NCBI RefSeq assembly: GCF_003333315.1
Contig: NZ_PSYR01000001.1
Span: 186,001-250,000, forward strand
Direction of reading: 5' to 3'
From: Acidiferrobacter thiooxydans
GTDB lineage: Bacteria; Pseudomonadota; Gammaproteobacteria; Acidiferrobacterales; Acidiferrobacteraceae
Length of the DNA: 64,000 bases
In this document: positions 17,044 through 25,637 of the stretch, in pieces
Numbering within the stretch: the stretch's first letter is position 1
Layout of the letters: each line of letters begins with the position of its first letter
Position numbers and translations under genes: made by a program
Notes under the pieces: model-generated
The model's input: only the letters and a program-made list of their open reading frames with translations
Database searches by the model: none
Told to the model about the DNA's origin: nothing

Positions 17044-17060
17044 TGCCCTTTTATGGTGCA
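17044..17060 (+). promoter_or_regulatory. NtrC-like binding site upstream of glnA
   Basis: TGCCCTTTTATGGTGCA matches the enterobacterial NtrC dyad TGCACC-N5-GGTGCA closely and resembles the E. coli glnA enhancer site. It lies 81 bases upstream of the -24 element of the putative sigma-54 promoter. A weaker dyad TGCATGACGCCCCGTGC lies at 17092-17108. Confidence 0.65.
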
Positions 17061-17140
17061 TATTGTCCAGGAACGCCCCATTATGGGGACATGCATGACG
17101 CCCCGTGCCCGAAACCACCCAGTTTGCGGCGTTTGCTTGC

Positions 17141-17156
17141 TGGCATATTTCGTGCA
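17141..17156 (+). promoter_or_regulatory. Sigma-54 promoter of glnA
   Basis: TGGCATATTTCGTGCA keeps the invariant GG (-24) and GC (-12) at the required 10-base interval and agrees with TGGCAY-N5-TTGCW at most positions. With the NtrC-like dyads upstream this gives the classical nitrogen-regulated glnA promoter. Transcription would start near 17168, about 55 bases before the glnA ATG. Confidence 0.75.
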
Positions 17157-17222
17157 AAATGGCCGCCTCAGGCGTAATGACCGCCCCGGCGCCCCACAAT
17201 AATTCAGAGTCAGGAGAAATGC

Positions 17223-18629
17223 ATGTCCGCGAACGTCTTGAAAATGATCAAGGATAACGACGTGAAGTTCGTCGATTTTCGGTTTACCGACACCAAGGGA
17301 AAGGAGCAGCACGTATCCGTGCCGTCCCATACGGTGGATGAGAAGCTCTTCGAGGAGGGGAAGATGTTCGATGGCTCGTCCATCGCCGGCTGGAAGGCGA
17401 TCAACGAGTCGGACATGGTCCTCATGCCAGATGCCGCCACCGCGGTGCTCGACCCGTTCACCGAGGAGCCCACCCTGCTGCTACGCTGCGACGTGCTCGA
17501 GCCCGCGACCATGAAGGGCTATGATCGCGATCCCCGGTCCATTGCCAAGCGTGCCGAGGCCTACATGAAGAGTACCGGTGTTGCCGACACCGCGTACTTC
17601 GGTCCCGAGCCCGAGTTTTTCATATTCGATGACGTCCGCTGGACCGTCGACATGTCGGGCTCGTCTTGCCGCATCGATTCCGAGGAGGCCAGTTGGAATA
17701 CCGGCAAGGATTATGACGGTGGCAACCTCGGCCACCGGCCGGGGGTGAAGGGCGGCTATTTCCCGGTCCCGCCGGTCGACTCCGCGCAGGATATCCGGAG
17801 CGCCATGGCGCTCGCCATGACTGAGATGGGACTGATCGTGGAGGCCCACCATCACGAGGTCGCCACTGCCAACCAGAACGAGATCGCCACCCAGTTTGCC
17901 CCGCTGGTGCGTAAGGCCGACGAACTCCAGATCCTGAAGTATTGTGTTCATAATGTCGCGCGCAACCACGGCAAGACGGCGACGTTCATGCCCAAACCCA
18001 TCGTCGGCGATAATGGTTCGGGGATGCATTGCCACCAGTCTCTGGCCAAGGGCGGCAAGAATCTGTTCACGGGCGACGGCTATGCCGGCTTGAGCGAGAC
18101 CGCGCTTTTTTATATCGGCGGGATCATCAAGCACGCGCGCGCCTTGAACGCCATTACCAACCCGCTTACCAACAGCTACAAGCGCCTGGTTCCCGGCTTC
18201 GAGGCCCCCGTCATGCTCGCCTACTCGGCGCGCAACCGTTCGGCCTCCATCCGCATCCCGCATGTGGCCAATCCCAAGGGCCGACGTATCGAGGTCCGTT
18301 TCCCAGACCCTGGGGCCAACCCCTATCTGGCGTTTTCGGCCATGATGATGGCGGGCCTCGACGGCATCCTGAACAAGATCAATCCGGGTGACGCCGCTGA
18401 TCATGATCTCTACGAGCTGACCCCGAAAGAGGCCAAGAAGATCCCGACCGTCTGCCATTCCTTGGACATGGCCCTGGAAGCGCTGGACAAGGATCGCAAA
18501 TTCCTGACGGCCGGCAATGTCTTCACAGACGAGTTCCTGAACTCCTACATCGCGCTCAAGATGCAGGAGGTCACACGCCTGCGCATGACCACGCATCCCG
18601 TCGAATTCGACATGTATTACAGCGTCTAG
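17223..18629 (+). CDS. glnA: Glutamine synthetase, type I
   Basis: Ammonia assimilation: glutamate + NH3 + ATP to glutamine. The product is 468 residues, the standard GSI-beta length. Visible blocks are [33 protein letters not shown], the metal-site stretch [25 protein letters not shown], and [22 protein letters not shown]. The adenylylation loop [12 protein letters not shown], with Tyr near 399, indicates control by GlnE. SD AGGAG precedes ATG 17223. It is monocistronic: its own promoter lies upstream and a strong terminator downstream. Confidence 0.98.
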   Translation: MSANVLKMIKDNDVKFVDFRFTDTKGKEQHVSVPSHTVDEKLFEEGKMFDGSSIAGWKAINESDMVLMPDAATAVLDPFTEEPTLLLRCDVLEPATMKGYDRDPRSIAKRAEAYMKSTGVADTAYFGPEPEFFIFDDVRWTVDMSGSSCRIDSEEASWNTGKDYDGGNLGHRPGVKGGYFPVPPVDSAQDIRSAMALAMTEMGLIVEAHHHEVATANQNEIATQFAPLVRKADELQILKYCVHNVARNHGKTATFMPKPIVGDNGSGMHCHQSLAKGGKNLFTGDGYAGLSETALFYIGGIIKHARALNAITNPLTNSYKRLVPGFEAPVMLAYSARNRSASIRIPHVANPKGRRIEVRFPDPGANPYLAFSAMMMAGLDGILNKINPGDAADHDLYELTPKEAKKIPTVCHSLDMALEALDKDRKFLTAGNVFTDEFLNSYIALKMQEVTRLRMTTHPVEFDMYYSV

Positions 18630-18646
18630 GTAGCTACCGTCTGTCG

Positions 18647-18682
18647 CAAGACCCGGGGTCCTCCCGGGTCTTGTTGTTTTTG
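18647..18682 (+). terminator. Rho-independent terminator of glnA
   Basis: CAAGACCCGGG, a 5-base loop, CCCGGGTCTTG: a perfect 11-bp stem followed by TTGTTTTTGTG. It lies 18 bases after the glnA stop codon. Confidence 0.92.
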
Positions 18683-18941
18683 TGTCCGATCGATTCCGTC
18701 TGATTCCCTGACCGCATGAGTCCCGTTGCGGACAGCCACGAGCCACATCCGGCTTGCCGAAAACGCCACATCATGACATTTTCAGCCGTGTTCGTATGTT
18801 GGATGCTGATGAGTATGATGGGAATTCCAAACGTATCGTCCCGTCATCGTTGTCCGTCATAGGCCCGATCTTTGTGCCCTCCCCACGGGACCATAATGCG
18901 CCCTCGCCGGATTGGCGACAACGTGAATGGAAGAGGTGCTT

Positions 18942-19532
18942 ATGAATCGGAGCAAGGTAGACGAGTTATTGTGTGAGGCGCTCGAGACCGAACGCGGCGG
19001 GGTCAGGATCTATGAGACCGCGTTAAGCTGTGTACAGAACGCCGACTTGCGCAAGGAGTGGGAGAAGTTCCTGGCCGAAAGTCGCCGTCATGAGCAGATA
19101 TTGAAGGATATCTGCACGGAGTTTGGCGTGAACGCCGAGCAGGAGACGAGCGGCCGGAAGATCGTGCGCAGCCTCGCGGAAACTCTGGTAAAGATGATGC
19201 AAATGGCGCTGAGTTCGGGCGTGAAGGGGCAGGCCGAGATCGTGGCCGCGGAGGCCGTCACTACTGCCGAGCTCAAAGACCATATGAACTGGGAATTGAT
19301 CGGCGAGGTCGCAAAGAAGATGGAGGGCCACGACGCGGCGATCCTGAAAAAGGCCTACGAGGAGGTAGAAGATCAAGAGGACCGCCACTTCTACCACTCG
19401 CGAGGCTGGGCGCGCGAGTTATGGGCGGCTTCCCTTGGCGTCCCGGCCGTGATCCCGCCGCCCGAGGAGAAGATGAACGTGAAGAGCGGCATAGGTGCCG
19501 CTACCGCCCAGGGTTCCCGTAAGCTTATGTAA
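18942..19532 (+). CDS. Ferritin-like four-helix-bundle protein
   Basis: 196 residues, cytoplasmic, almost all helical. The start is ATG 18942 with AGAGG at good spacing; an in-frame ATG at 18927 has no such site. Ferritin-like carboxylate/histidine motifs occur in order: ETERGGVRIYE, ESRRHEQIL, AAEAVTTAELKDHMNWE, and EVEDQEDRHFYHS. These could form a di-iron site. No specific subfamily (Dps, bacterioferritin, rubrerythrin) is recognised. The C-terminal 40 residues are low in order. Possible roles are iron storage or peroxide protection; this is inference from the fold only. Confidence 0.7.
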   Translation: MNRSKVDELLCEALETERGGVRIYETALSCVQNADLRKEWEKFLAESRRHEQILKDICTEFGVNAEQETSGRKIVRSLAETLVKMMQMALSSGVKGQAEIVAAEAVTTAELKDHMNWELIGEVAKKMEGHDAAILKKAYEEVEDQEDRHFYHSRGWARELWAASLGVPAVIPPPEEKMNVKSGIGAATAQGSRKLM

Positions 19533-19564
19533 AAAAAGCGCGGCAGGATGTCCCCTGTCCGCGC
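19531..19564 (-). terminator. Rho-independent terminator of the beta-propeller gene
   Basis: Read on the minus strand, GCGCGGACAGG pairs with CCTGCCGCGC (one bulge) and is followed by seven T. It lies about 45 bases beyond the stop of the 19607-21889 gene, next to the convergent ferritin-like gene. Confidence 0.75.
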
Positions 19565-19606
19565 CCTGTCCCGGCCGCGCGCCCGAGAGGCCCGCGGCCT
19601 TCGTTT

Positions 19607-21889
19607 TTATCCCAAGCCCCCGCCCGGTATGGCCTGGACGGGGTCATTGCCGGTGGTGGTGACCCCGAGCAAGGCATAGGCGCTGGCATTACGCGCCTCG
19701 CTAAAGGGCGGAATCGACAGCGTTTGGATATTGCCCGGCGGCGCGGAGCCGCTGGCGGTGGCGAGTACGTTGTCGACCACATACAGGGCCTTGCCGTTGT
19801 GGGCGACCGCGAGCCCATACGCATCGGTAAAGGGTGTGGCGCTTGTGAGCGCTACCGGTGTCGTATTCCAGCCGACCCCTGAGGCGAGCGGGTTCGTTCG
19901 CGTAAAGACGTCGACTGTGCCGTTGGCGCCTCCGCTCGTGCCCTGTTGGGTGGCCACGTACAGCCGACGCCCCTTGGGACCTATGGCAAGGCCAAGGGCC
20001 TTCTGGCCGGGTACCGCGAGCGTCGGTGTCGTCGCCGGGGTGAGGCTACCGTTGGCCGCGTCTATGCGATAGATCGAGATGCTCGTAGGGGAGCCTGCAT
20101 GATTGTTGGTGACGTAGAGGTGGCGGCCGGCCGGGCCGCTGATCACAGTCCAGGGATTGCTTCCGGCCGGGATGGTATTGGCCGGCGTCAAGGCCCCCGT
20201 GTCCTGATCGATGGCAAAGCCCTGCACGCTGCCCGAGGCGTACTGGGCGACGTAGAGATACTGCCCGGTGGGGTCGACGGTGAGCAGCATGGGGTAGAGG
20301 CCGCTTGTGTCTGTGGGGCTTGTGCCAAGCGCCGCGGGGGCCGCGCCCGACAGGCTATAGGAGCTGATCGTTCCGGGACAATTACCGCCACCGGTATTCT
20401 CGTAGCAGCTATTGGCGACATACAGGTAGCGACCCGAGGGGTCGACCGCGATGCCCATGGGGCTTTGGCCGGCCGCCACCGAGGATCCTGGACTCAGCTG
20501 GCCTTGGCTGTCGACCGGAAGGACGGTTACCGTGCCGGTGCCACCGCTTGACCAATCCGAGGCATAAAAAGTCGCGCCATCGGGGGCGATCGTGCCGGCG
20601 CTCGGTCCATTACCCCCATCTTGGGATGTTACCGGACCGCTGAGGGCCCCATTGGCCGCCACCGCATAGCCCGCGATCATATTGGGGGCCTGCTCTACGA
20701 CGTAGAGCCTCTGCGGCGCAATGCCGACCGTGGCCACCAGGCCCGCGACCCCTTGTGGTAGGGGCCGGGTGCGCGCCGAGGCGATGAGCGCCGGTCCCGA
20801 ACCTGTGGTCGTAGCGCTATAGGCGACCAACTCATCACGGCTGGCATTGGTCACATAAACAGTATGCCCGAGCGGGGAGACGAGCGCGCCGGTCGCCTGT
20901 CCGGTTGATCCCAGGACCGCCGAGGTGGGACACGACACGCCGCCCCCTACAAGCGGGAACGTGACAAGCTCGGTGTCCCCGGACCCTTGGCCCACGACAC
21001 TCAGCTGGCTTGCGCCGACTGAGAGGGCGCTTGCGGTGAGTCCCGAGGGGAGCGGTACGGTATCTTGTGCACTGAGCGCCCCGCCGGCACCGGCCGTGAA
21101 GGCCACGACATCCGTCGACGTCAGCACATACAGATTCCCGGCACTATCGGTCGCCCCGGCGACGATGCCGTTTAAGGGGGTGGTGGAGGGCCCGGAGGGC
21201 ATCCCGTTGCCGGCGCTGAAGGTGGTGATGCCGTCGGCGGCAAGCCCATAGAGCACGCCTGGACCTGCCACGAGGCCCGTGAGGGGGGCGCTGGCGGTGA
21301 TACTGCCAATCACAGTCAGGGTGCCGTTGGTGCCGACGCCAAAGGCCGTGATGGTGTCATTGCCGGTGTTCAGGGCATAGAGGTCGGATCCCACGACTGC
21401 GAGCGAGGCCGGCTGCGGGCCGCTGGCAATGGCCGTCCCCAGGGATGTCAGCCGATCGGTCTGACTCTCCCAGGCATAGGCCGAGACCGTCCCGTCCTTG
21501 CCGTTGGCCACATACACATAGCGGTCATCACTCACCGCCACGGCATCCGGTCCTTGCCCCGTGGGCACATAACCCCGATCGACCAAGGCCCCGGTCCAGG
21601 GGTCGCGCACATAGTACCCGAGGCTGTGGGTACCGGAGGGCACGAGGATGAGCGAGGCCTGCACCGTTCCGCTCGTCGGGGCGTTAGCGGGACTCGTGGG
21701 AACGGCGGTGGCGGCCGGTTGTGCCGATACCGCCTGGCATTGCTGAAGACCGGTGGGGGTGGGTGCCGGGCCCCCGGCGCTCGAGGATGTGGCCGAGGAC
21801 GACGTGCTGCTACCGCTCCCGCTTCCTTGGCAGGCGGATAAAACGGCGCACGCCAGCAGGGCGCCTGCGATTCTTGCCTTCAATGGCAT
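19607..21889 (-). CDS. Large beta-propeller lipoprotein (lactonase/YVTN-type repeats)
   Basis: 760-residue secreted protein. A lipoprotein signal ends in lipobox LSAC (Cys at about 19), followed by a Ser/Gly/Pro-rich linker to about 50. The rest is two consecutive sets of propeller blades with YVxN/LYVAN repeats (RYVYVANGKDGTVSAYAW, VYVTNASRDELVAYSA, RYLYVANSCYENTGGG, QYLYVAQYASGSVQGFAI, RHLYVTNNHAGSPTSISI). The PGL/lactonase-type fold does not prove lactonase activity. SD AGGAGGT precedes the ATG. The role is unknown: surface binding, or a periplasmic enzyme. It lies downstream of fnr on the same strand with 306 bases between. Confidence 0.8.
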   Translation of the reverse strand: MPLKARIAGALLACAVLSACQGSGSGSSTSSSATSSSAGGPAPTPTGLQQCQAVSAQPAATAVPTSPANAPTSGTVQASLILVPSGTHSLGYYVRDPWTGALVDRGYVPTGQGPDAVAVSDDRYVYVANGKDGTVSAYAWESQTDRLTSLGTAIASGPQPASLAVVGSDLYALNTGNDTITAFGVGTNGTLTVIGSITASAPLTGLVAGPGVLYGLAADGITTFSAGNGMPSGPSTTPLNGIVAGATDSAGNLYVLTSTDVVAFTAGAGGALSAQDTVPLPSGLTASALSVGASQLSVVGQGSGDTELVTFPLVGGGVSCPTSAVLGSTGQATGALVSPLGHTVYVTNASRDELVAYSATTTGSGPALIASARTRPLPQGVAGLVATVGIAPQRLYVVEQAPNMIAGYAVAANGALSGPVTSQDGGNGPSAGTIAPDGATFYASDWSSGGTGTVTVLPVDSQGQLSPGSSVAAGQSPMGIAVDPSGRYLYVANSCYENTGGGNCPGTISSYSLSGAAPAALGTSPTDTSGLYPMLLTVDPTGQYLYVAQYASGSVQGFAIDQDTGALTPANTIPAGSNPWTVISGPAGRHLYVTNNHAGSPTSISIYRIDAANGSLTPATTPTLAVPGQKALGLAIGPKGRRLYVATQQGTSGGANGTVDVFTRTNPLASGVGWNTTPVALTSATPFTDAYGLAVAHNGKALYVVDNVLATASGSAPPGNIQTLSIPPFSEARNASAYALLGVTTTGNDPVQAIPGGGLG

Positions 21890-22195
21890 AATAAACGACC
21901 TCCTGTCGTAGACTGTCTTGCCCAGGCCGCGTACACCGACCGTGCTGTGCCGTTATACGGCTCAGCCGCCGGCGCGTCATCCAGCGAAGGTCTGTCAAAC
22001 TTAGGTCGCTCGGACTTGAGGCCTAGGGGGCATGGGTCAGGGGCCATCAAGTCATGCCGACGGGATACCGGCGAACGGAGCTCAGGCAGGCCTGCGATGG
22101 CGAACAGGGGCGAGGACGGGCCGGCGTGTCCCGGCGGTCGGGCGGCCACCTAGCAGCTATCGGACCGCTTTGAAAGACGTTGAGCTGGGCCGCCG
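21890..22195. other. Intergenic region between fnr and the beta-propeller gene
   Basis: 306 bases. It holds the SD of the beta-propeller gene at its left end and presumably that gene's promoter. I see no convincing sigma-70 hexamer pair, no FNR box and no coding frame with family resemblance. Confidence 0.5.
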
Positions 22196-22930
22196 TTAGG
22201 CGTGCGCGGACCCTTGAAGGCAGAGGTCTTTCAGGGCCGCATAGTTGCGGATCTCGGTTTTGCGACCCTCGGTCACGATGAGGCCGTCGTCACGCAGTTT
22301 GGAGAACATGCGGCTCACCGTTTCGAGCTTCAGGCCCAGGTAGTTGCCGATTTCCTCGCGGGACATGGGCAGATGGATAATGGCGCGTGGTTGACCGCGG
22401 GCCTCCAGGCGGTCGGCGAGGTTGAGCAGGAAGGCCGCCACCTTGAGTTCCGCGGTCATCGTTCCCAACACCATCATGAGGCCGTGGTCGTTTCCGATCG
22501 CGCCGCTTAGCAGTTTATGAAACTGGTGTTGCAGGCGCGGCAGGTCGGACAGCAGACCCTCGAGCTTGGTAAACGGGATCTCGCAGACCTCGCTGTCTTC
22601 CAGGGCCAGGGCGTTGCCGCGATGGACATCCGCGCTGATGGCGTCGAGCCCCATGAGTTCACCCTCCATGGGAAACGCCGTGATCTGTTCGTGGCCCCCG
22701 GCGCTCACCTCGTAGATCTTGAAGAATCCGGTACGTACCGCGGCCAGGGCTTGCAGGGGGTCGCCGGCGCGGAACAGGTGTTGGCCGGCGAATACCCGCC
22801 GACGCCGTTTGACGAGTTCATCAAGTCTTCCGAGCTCTTCGGCGTCCAGGCCCAGGGGGAGGCAGATTTCCCGCAGGCTGCAGTTCGAACACCGCTGTCT
22901 CAGGCTGCTCTCGAAACTCGTAACCGCCAT
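22196..22930 (-). CDS. fnr: Oxygen-sensing transcription regulator Fnr
   Basis: CRP-family regulator that carries an oxygen-labile [4Fe-4S] cluster and activates anaerobic genes as a dimer. Three N-terminal ligands are CSNCSLREIC (C-x2-C-x5-C), and the fourth Cys sits in DSEVCEIPF (about 120), as in E. coli FNR. The effector domain is FRAGDPLQAL...GELMGLDAI. The recognition helix EIGNYLGLKLETVSRMFSKL contains E-x3-SR, the pattern that reads TTGAT. ATG 22930 (SD AAGGA, spacer 8) is preferred to 22942, where AAGG abuts the ATG; the product is 244 residues. A perfect FNR box lies about 90 bases upstream, suggesting autoregulation. Confidence 0.96.
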   Translation of the reverse strand: MAVTSFESSLRQRCSNCSLREICLPLGLDAEELGRLDELVKRRRRVFAGQHLFRAGDPLQALAAVRTGFFKIYEVSAGGHEQITAFPMEGELMGLDAISADVHRGNALALEDSEVCEIPFTKLEGLLSDLPRLQHQFHKLLSGAIGNDHGLMMVLGTMTAELKVAAFLLNLADRLEARGQPRAIIHLPMSREEIGNYLGLKLETVSRMFSKLRDDGLIVTEGRKTEIRNYAALKDLCLQGSAHA

Positions 22931-23021
22931 GCGTCGTGTCATCCTTTCATTGGTGCGGTGTCTCCGGTCGGCCGCACCGGCTCAGAAGGCAATTGCCAAG
23001 GTCTATAAGGATAAGCTACTT

Positions 23022-23035
23022 TTGATTAGTATCAA
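23022..23035. promoter_or_regulatory. FNR box upstream of fnr
   Basis: TTGATTAGTATCAA is a perfect match to TTGAT-N4-ATCAA. It lies 91 bases upstream of the preferred fnr start, consistent with feedback control by Fnr itself. Confidence 0.85.
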
Positions 23036-23561
23036 GGTCTATCGAGACGGGACGTAAGTGTACTCTTCGCTCGCGGGTCAGGGAACGATATTATGCCTTT
23101 TGGGATAGAAGACGCCCCCTGCCCACCTTTCCGGCGCCGGGCCGCCGTTGATCCGTGACCTTCCCGGTACGCGCAGTCGTCGCGACCGGCATCCGCGGCC
23201 GTCGTGTCGCGGGACTTATCGGGGCCTCGTGTCGCGGAAGGCCTGACGAAACCGGGGCCGTGTCCACCCGGGGCAGAGTCATAGCCGCGCCCCGGCGCAG
23301 GGCCGCTAGGCCGCGCACGTCCCGGTCTCATTGCGTGGGCGCCGACGATCGTTTCCGGCATTGGGAACGGCGATCAGTCTCGCCACTCGTCAGTCGGCCT
23401 GCGCCGCGCGCCACTATTCCACGGATCCCCAGGGAGGCGGCCCATAGCGCATCGAGGGCCCGTTTTCCGCACCCCTCGAGGGTCTCGCCTGGGGGTGCCC
23501 CCAGGGCCCCTCAAAATGCCCCATGGCGCCCCGGAAATCCAGCGTTTGGGTTGCTCCCGGT
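23036..23561. other. Non-coding region upstream of fnr
   Basis: About 525 bases without a credible gene. Open frames exist on both strands (for example 23155-23565 plus), but their products are low-complexity Arg/Pro/Gly sequence with no SD and no family resemblance. The fnr promoter should lie at the left end. No tRNA or clear terminator is seen. Decayed coding sequence or an unrecognised RNA is possible. Confidence 0.45.
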
Positions 23562-23614
23562 CTGATGCCAAAAGCCCATGCGTGCTTGCTGTGCCGGGCT
23601 GTCCCTAATATCGG
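23562..23614 (+). repeat. Dispersed ~55-bp element, copy 1
   Basis: Shares the ordered blocks CTGATGC, AAAGCCCAT, CTTG, GCCGGG, TGTCCCTA and ATATC with copy 2 (28611-28662), about 80% identical overall. Copy 3 lies at 61331-61390 in the opposite orientation. It lies directly beyond the stop codon of the 23618-24097 minus-strand gene. Confidence 0.8.
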
Positions 23615-23617
23615 GTT

Positions 23618-24097
23618 TTAAGGGTGGCGCCCTGTTTCCGTCCTCTCTAGTCGGCCCGGCACCGCGTGCCCGCGGCTCATTCGCCACCCGTCTCGCATGT
23701 TGAGGGCCATGAGCGCGATATTCGCACACCCGGCACAAAGCTCGAGCCCCTGAAATACCGCGAAGCGCGCATCGAACCGACCTGCGGAGGCCAGGTCATC
23801 CAGATAGAGGGCGCAGGGCGTAAGGATCAAAAGGCCGTTGGCGGCGACAAGCCGCATGCGCTGTAACTTGCGTGCGAGCAGGGCATCCCGGCGGTGGCGC
23901 GCAAGGCGTAGCCCGGAAAGCCCGGTGAGCGCGAGCGCGGGGACCAGCATGGCGAGCCCCGGGAACACGATCCATTGCTTGACGGTCGCGATCGCGCCAT
24001 GACGCCCGACGAGTTCGACGGTCACGCTTGACCCGAGGAAGGTCGCGATCAGGGCGGTGGCGAGCAAGGCGGCCATCCCATGCATGACTCTCGTCAT
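23618..24097 (-). CDS. Small four-helix integral membrane protein, unknown
   Basis: 159 residues with four predicted membrane segments (about 8-27, 40-62, 84-104, 112-135). One loop has a cluster of basic residues (RLARHRRDALLARKLQRMR), and the last segment contains ELCAGCANIAL with a CxxC pair. I recognise no family. It overlaps the MarR gene by four bases (ATGA), so it is co-transcribed and probably regulated by it. It may belong to the stress response shared with the divergent hemerythrin/NnrS genes. Confidence 0.65.
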   Translation of the reverse strand: MTRVMHGMAALLATALIATFLGSSVTVELVGRHGAIATVKQWIVFPGLAMLVPALALTGLSGLRLARHRRDALLARKLQRMRLVAANGLLILTPCALYLDDLASAGRFDARFAVFQGLELCAGCANIALMALNMRDGWRMSRGHAVPGRLERTETGRHP

Positions 24098-24768
24098 CGA
24101 CTTGTCCCCCGGCCTCTTGGGCCCTTGCGCGCCGCCGTCGGCGGTGCGCTGTCAGACCGCTTCGGCCTCACGGCCTTGCCGCCAGCTGTCGTCGGCGCAC
24201 GCGTGTCACCCGCGCCCCGCGCCGTGGCGCGCCCCGTCGGCCCCGGACTCGGCCATGGGGCATCGTCGTCGGTTAGTCGCACGATAATCTCCCGCAACAG
24301 GGCATTCAGGAGGGCCTTTTGCGCCTCGCTGAGGCCTTGCGTGGCCTGGTCGTTGACGGCGACGGCGTGCGGCAGGAGGGTGGCCTTGAGCGCATGGCCG
24401 GCCCTCGTCAGGAATACCTGCACCTGCCGGCGATCGCGCCCATTGCGGGCCCGGCGCACCCAACCGTCGCGCTCCATGCGATCCAGGGTACGCACAGTGG
24501 TCGCCTCATCGATTGGGATCCTGCGGCTCAACTCCGTTTGCGAAAGCCCTTCCTCCTCCCAAAGAAACAGCAGGAACGGCCACTGACCAATCGGGACCCC
24601 GTGACGCACGATTCGGGAGTGCAGGGCCCGCGCCAAAAGACGCGCCGCGGCATTGACCAGATAACCCAGGCTGTCTTCGATGACAAAGTGTGGTGGCGCG
24701 CCGTCCTTGTCCTTGGTGGTCTGCGAGCCGCGGCGGGCGTAGTGTCCTTTAGGCATCGATGGGCTCAT
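24094..24768 (-). CDS. MarR-family transcription regulator
   Basis: Winged-helix repressor (about 224 residues). The DNA-binding core is GLSQTELSRRIPIDEATTVRTLDRMERDGWVRR and the wing NGRDRRQVQVFLTRAG. A basic, Pro/Ala-rich tail of about 55 residues follows DDDAPW and looks disordered. ATG 24768 (AGGAG directly before it) or ATG 24756 (same AGGAG, spacer 12) are both possible; a TTG at 24798 is not needed. A perfect palindrome at 24805-24821 is its likely operator, shared with the divergent hemerythrin operon. Confidence 0.9.
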   Translation of the reverse strand: MSPSMPKGHYARRGSQTTKDKDGAPPHFVIEDSLGYLVNAAARLLARALHSRIVRHGVPIGQWPFLLFLWEEEGLSQTELSRRIPIDEATTVRTLDRMERDGWVRRARNGRDRRQVQVFLTRAGHALKATLLPHAVAVNDQATQGLSEAQKALLNALLREIIVRLTDDDAPWPSPGPTGRATARGAGDTRAPTTAGGKAVRPKRSDSAPPTAARKGPRGRGTSR

Positions 24769-24804
24769 CTCCTGGCGACCGTGCGCCTTAGGGTACAATG
24801 TGCC

Positions 24805-24821
24805 ATAGCAATAATTGCTAT
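24805..24821. promoter_or_regulatory. Palindromic operator, probable MarR site
   Basis: ATAGCAATAATTGCTAT is a perfect 17-bp inverted repeat, A/T-rich in GC-rich surroundings. It lies just upstream of marR and just before a plus-strand TATATA (24828-24833) that could be the -10 of the hemerythrin operon. A repressor bound here could control both directions. Confidence 0.75.
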
Positions 24822-24970
24822 AGCAACTATATAGGCGAGCACCGACATCTCGACTCTCTGCTATCGCCCGGGCGGCTTTACGCTGGCCGCCGGTCTTGAC
24901 CTAGGGCAATGGCGTTTCACCGCCACCTCCCGACAATGACACCCATCGATTCATAAAAAAGGAGAAGACC

Positions 24971-25402
24971 GTGTCGAGCACAGGATTGTCGAGCTTTTTG
25001 GCGGCCCAGCATCGCGAACTGGACCAGCTCATGGAGGATGCGGACAACGCCTGTGGGACGCCGCAAGGCGCTGCCGCATTCGCGCGATTTCGCGAGGCCA
25101 TGGAGCATCATCTGGAGATCGAGGAACGGGTGCTGTTTCCGGAGTTCGCGCAACGCACGGGACCCGGGGGGCCGCTTTCGGTGATGCGTCAGGAGCACGA
25201 TGCGATTCGCGGCCTGCTGGCCTCGGGGCAGGACGGTCACGGGGCCGCATGCCGCGCACTCTTCGACACCCTGACCGTGCTCGTCTCGCAGCATCACTTG
25301 AAGGAGGAGAACGTCCTCTATCCGATGAGCGACAAGCTGCTTGCGGACTGTGCCGAGGGCCTGCTTGCGGCCATGAAAGAGGCGACGGTCGTCCATGAAT
25401 GA
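24971..25402 (+). CDS. Hemerythrin-domain protein
   Basis: 143-residue four-helix di-iron protein. The hemerythrin ligands are readable: QHRELDQL (His, Glu), MEHHLEIEERVLFP (H-x3-E with further His), RQEHDAIRGL, and SQHHLKEENVLYP (H-x4-E). GTG 24971 with AAAGGAG nine bases upstream is the start. Bacterial hemerythrins bind O2 or NO, or serve in iron-cluster repair (RIC/YtfE-like). The following DUF2249, NnrS and related membrane genes point to nitric-oxide or oxygen stress. A weak FNR-like dyad (TTGAC-N4-GGCAA) lies at 24896-24909. Confidence 0.9.
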   Translation: MSSTGLSSFLAAQHRELDQLMEDADNACGTPQGAAAFARFREAMEHHLEIEERVLFPEFAQRTGPGGPLSVMRQEHDAIRGLLASGQDGHGAACRALFDTLTVLVSQHHLKEENVLYPMSDKLLADCAEGLLAAMKEATVVHE

Positions 25403-25637
25403 ACGCTTTATTGACGCCAGTGACCTCGAGCCCCCGGAGCCGCTGCAGGTGGCGTTGCAGGCCGCCACCGCGTTGCGTCCGGGAGAGCGGGTGCGGGTGC
25501 GCCTGCCCCGGCAGCCGTATCCGCTGTTCGGACTGCTCGCCGAACGGGGTTTTCTCTACGAATCGGTGGCCGTGGCGCGTGGCGAGGACTGTGTCTATGA
25601 CGTTGTCATAACACGCACGGCGCCGAGCCCGTCATGA
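25395..25637 (+). CDS. DUF2249-domain protein
   Basis: 80 residues, TusA-like two-layer alpha/beta fold without the CPxP cysteine. DASDLEPPEPLQVALQAATALRPGERVRVRLPRQPYPLF is the family pattern (DLRxLEPPEPL...L..G). Function is unknown; DUF2249 proteins recur beside hemerythrin, NO-reductase and NnrS genes. It overlaps both neighbours by a few bases, so the stoichiometry may be coupled. A fused version of the hemerythrin/DUF2249 pair occurs at 45205-45894. Confidence 0.85.
   Translation: MNERFIDASDLEPPEPLQVALQAATALRPGERVRVRLPRQPYPLFGLLAERGFLYESVAVARGEDCVYDVVITRTAPSPS

Noticed and set aside
17481-18746. Open frame of 421 codons on the minus strand
   Set aside because: Fully antisense to glnA; the product has no recognisable domain.
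18754-18945. 63-codon open frame between glnA and the ferritin-like gene
   Set aside because: No SD, no motif; its end merely overlaps the start of the next gene.
23155-23565. 136-codon open frame upstream of fnr
   Set aside because: Arg/Pro/Gly-rich product, no SD, no family, and it runs into a dispersed repeat copy. Region described as non-coding.
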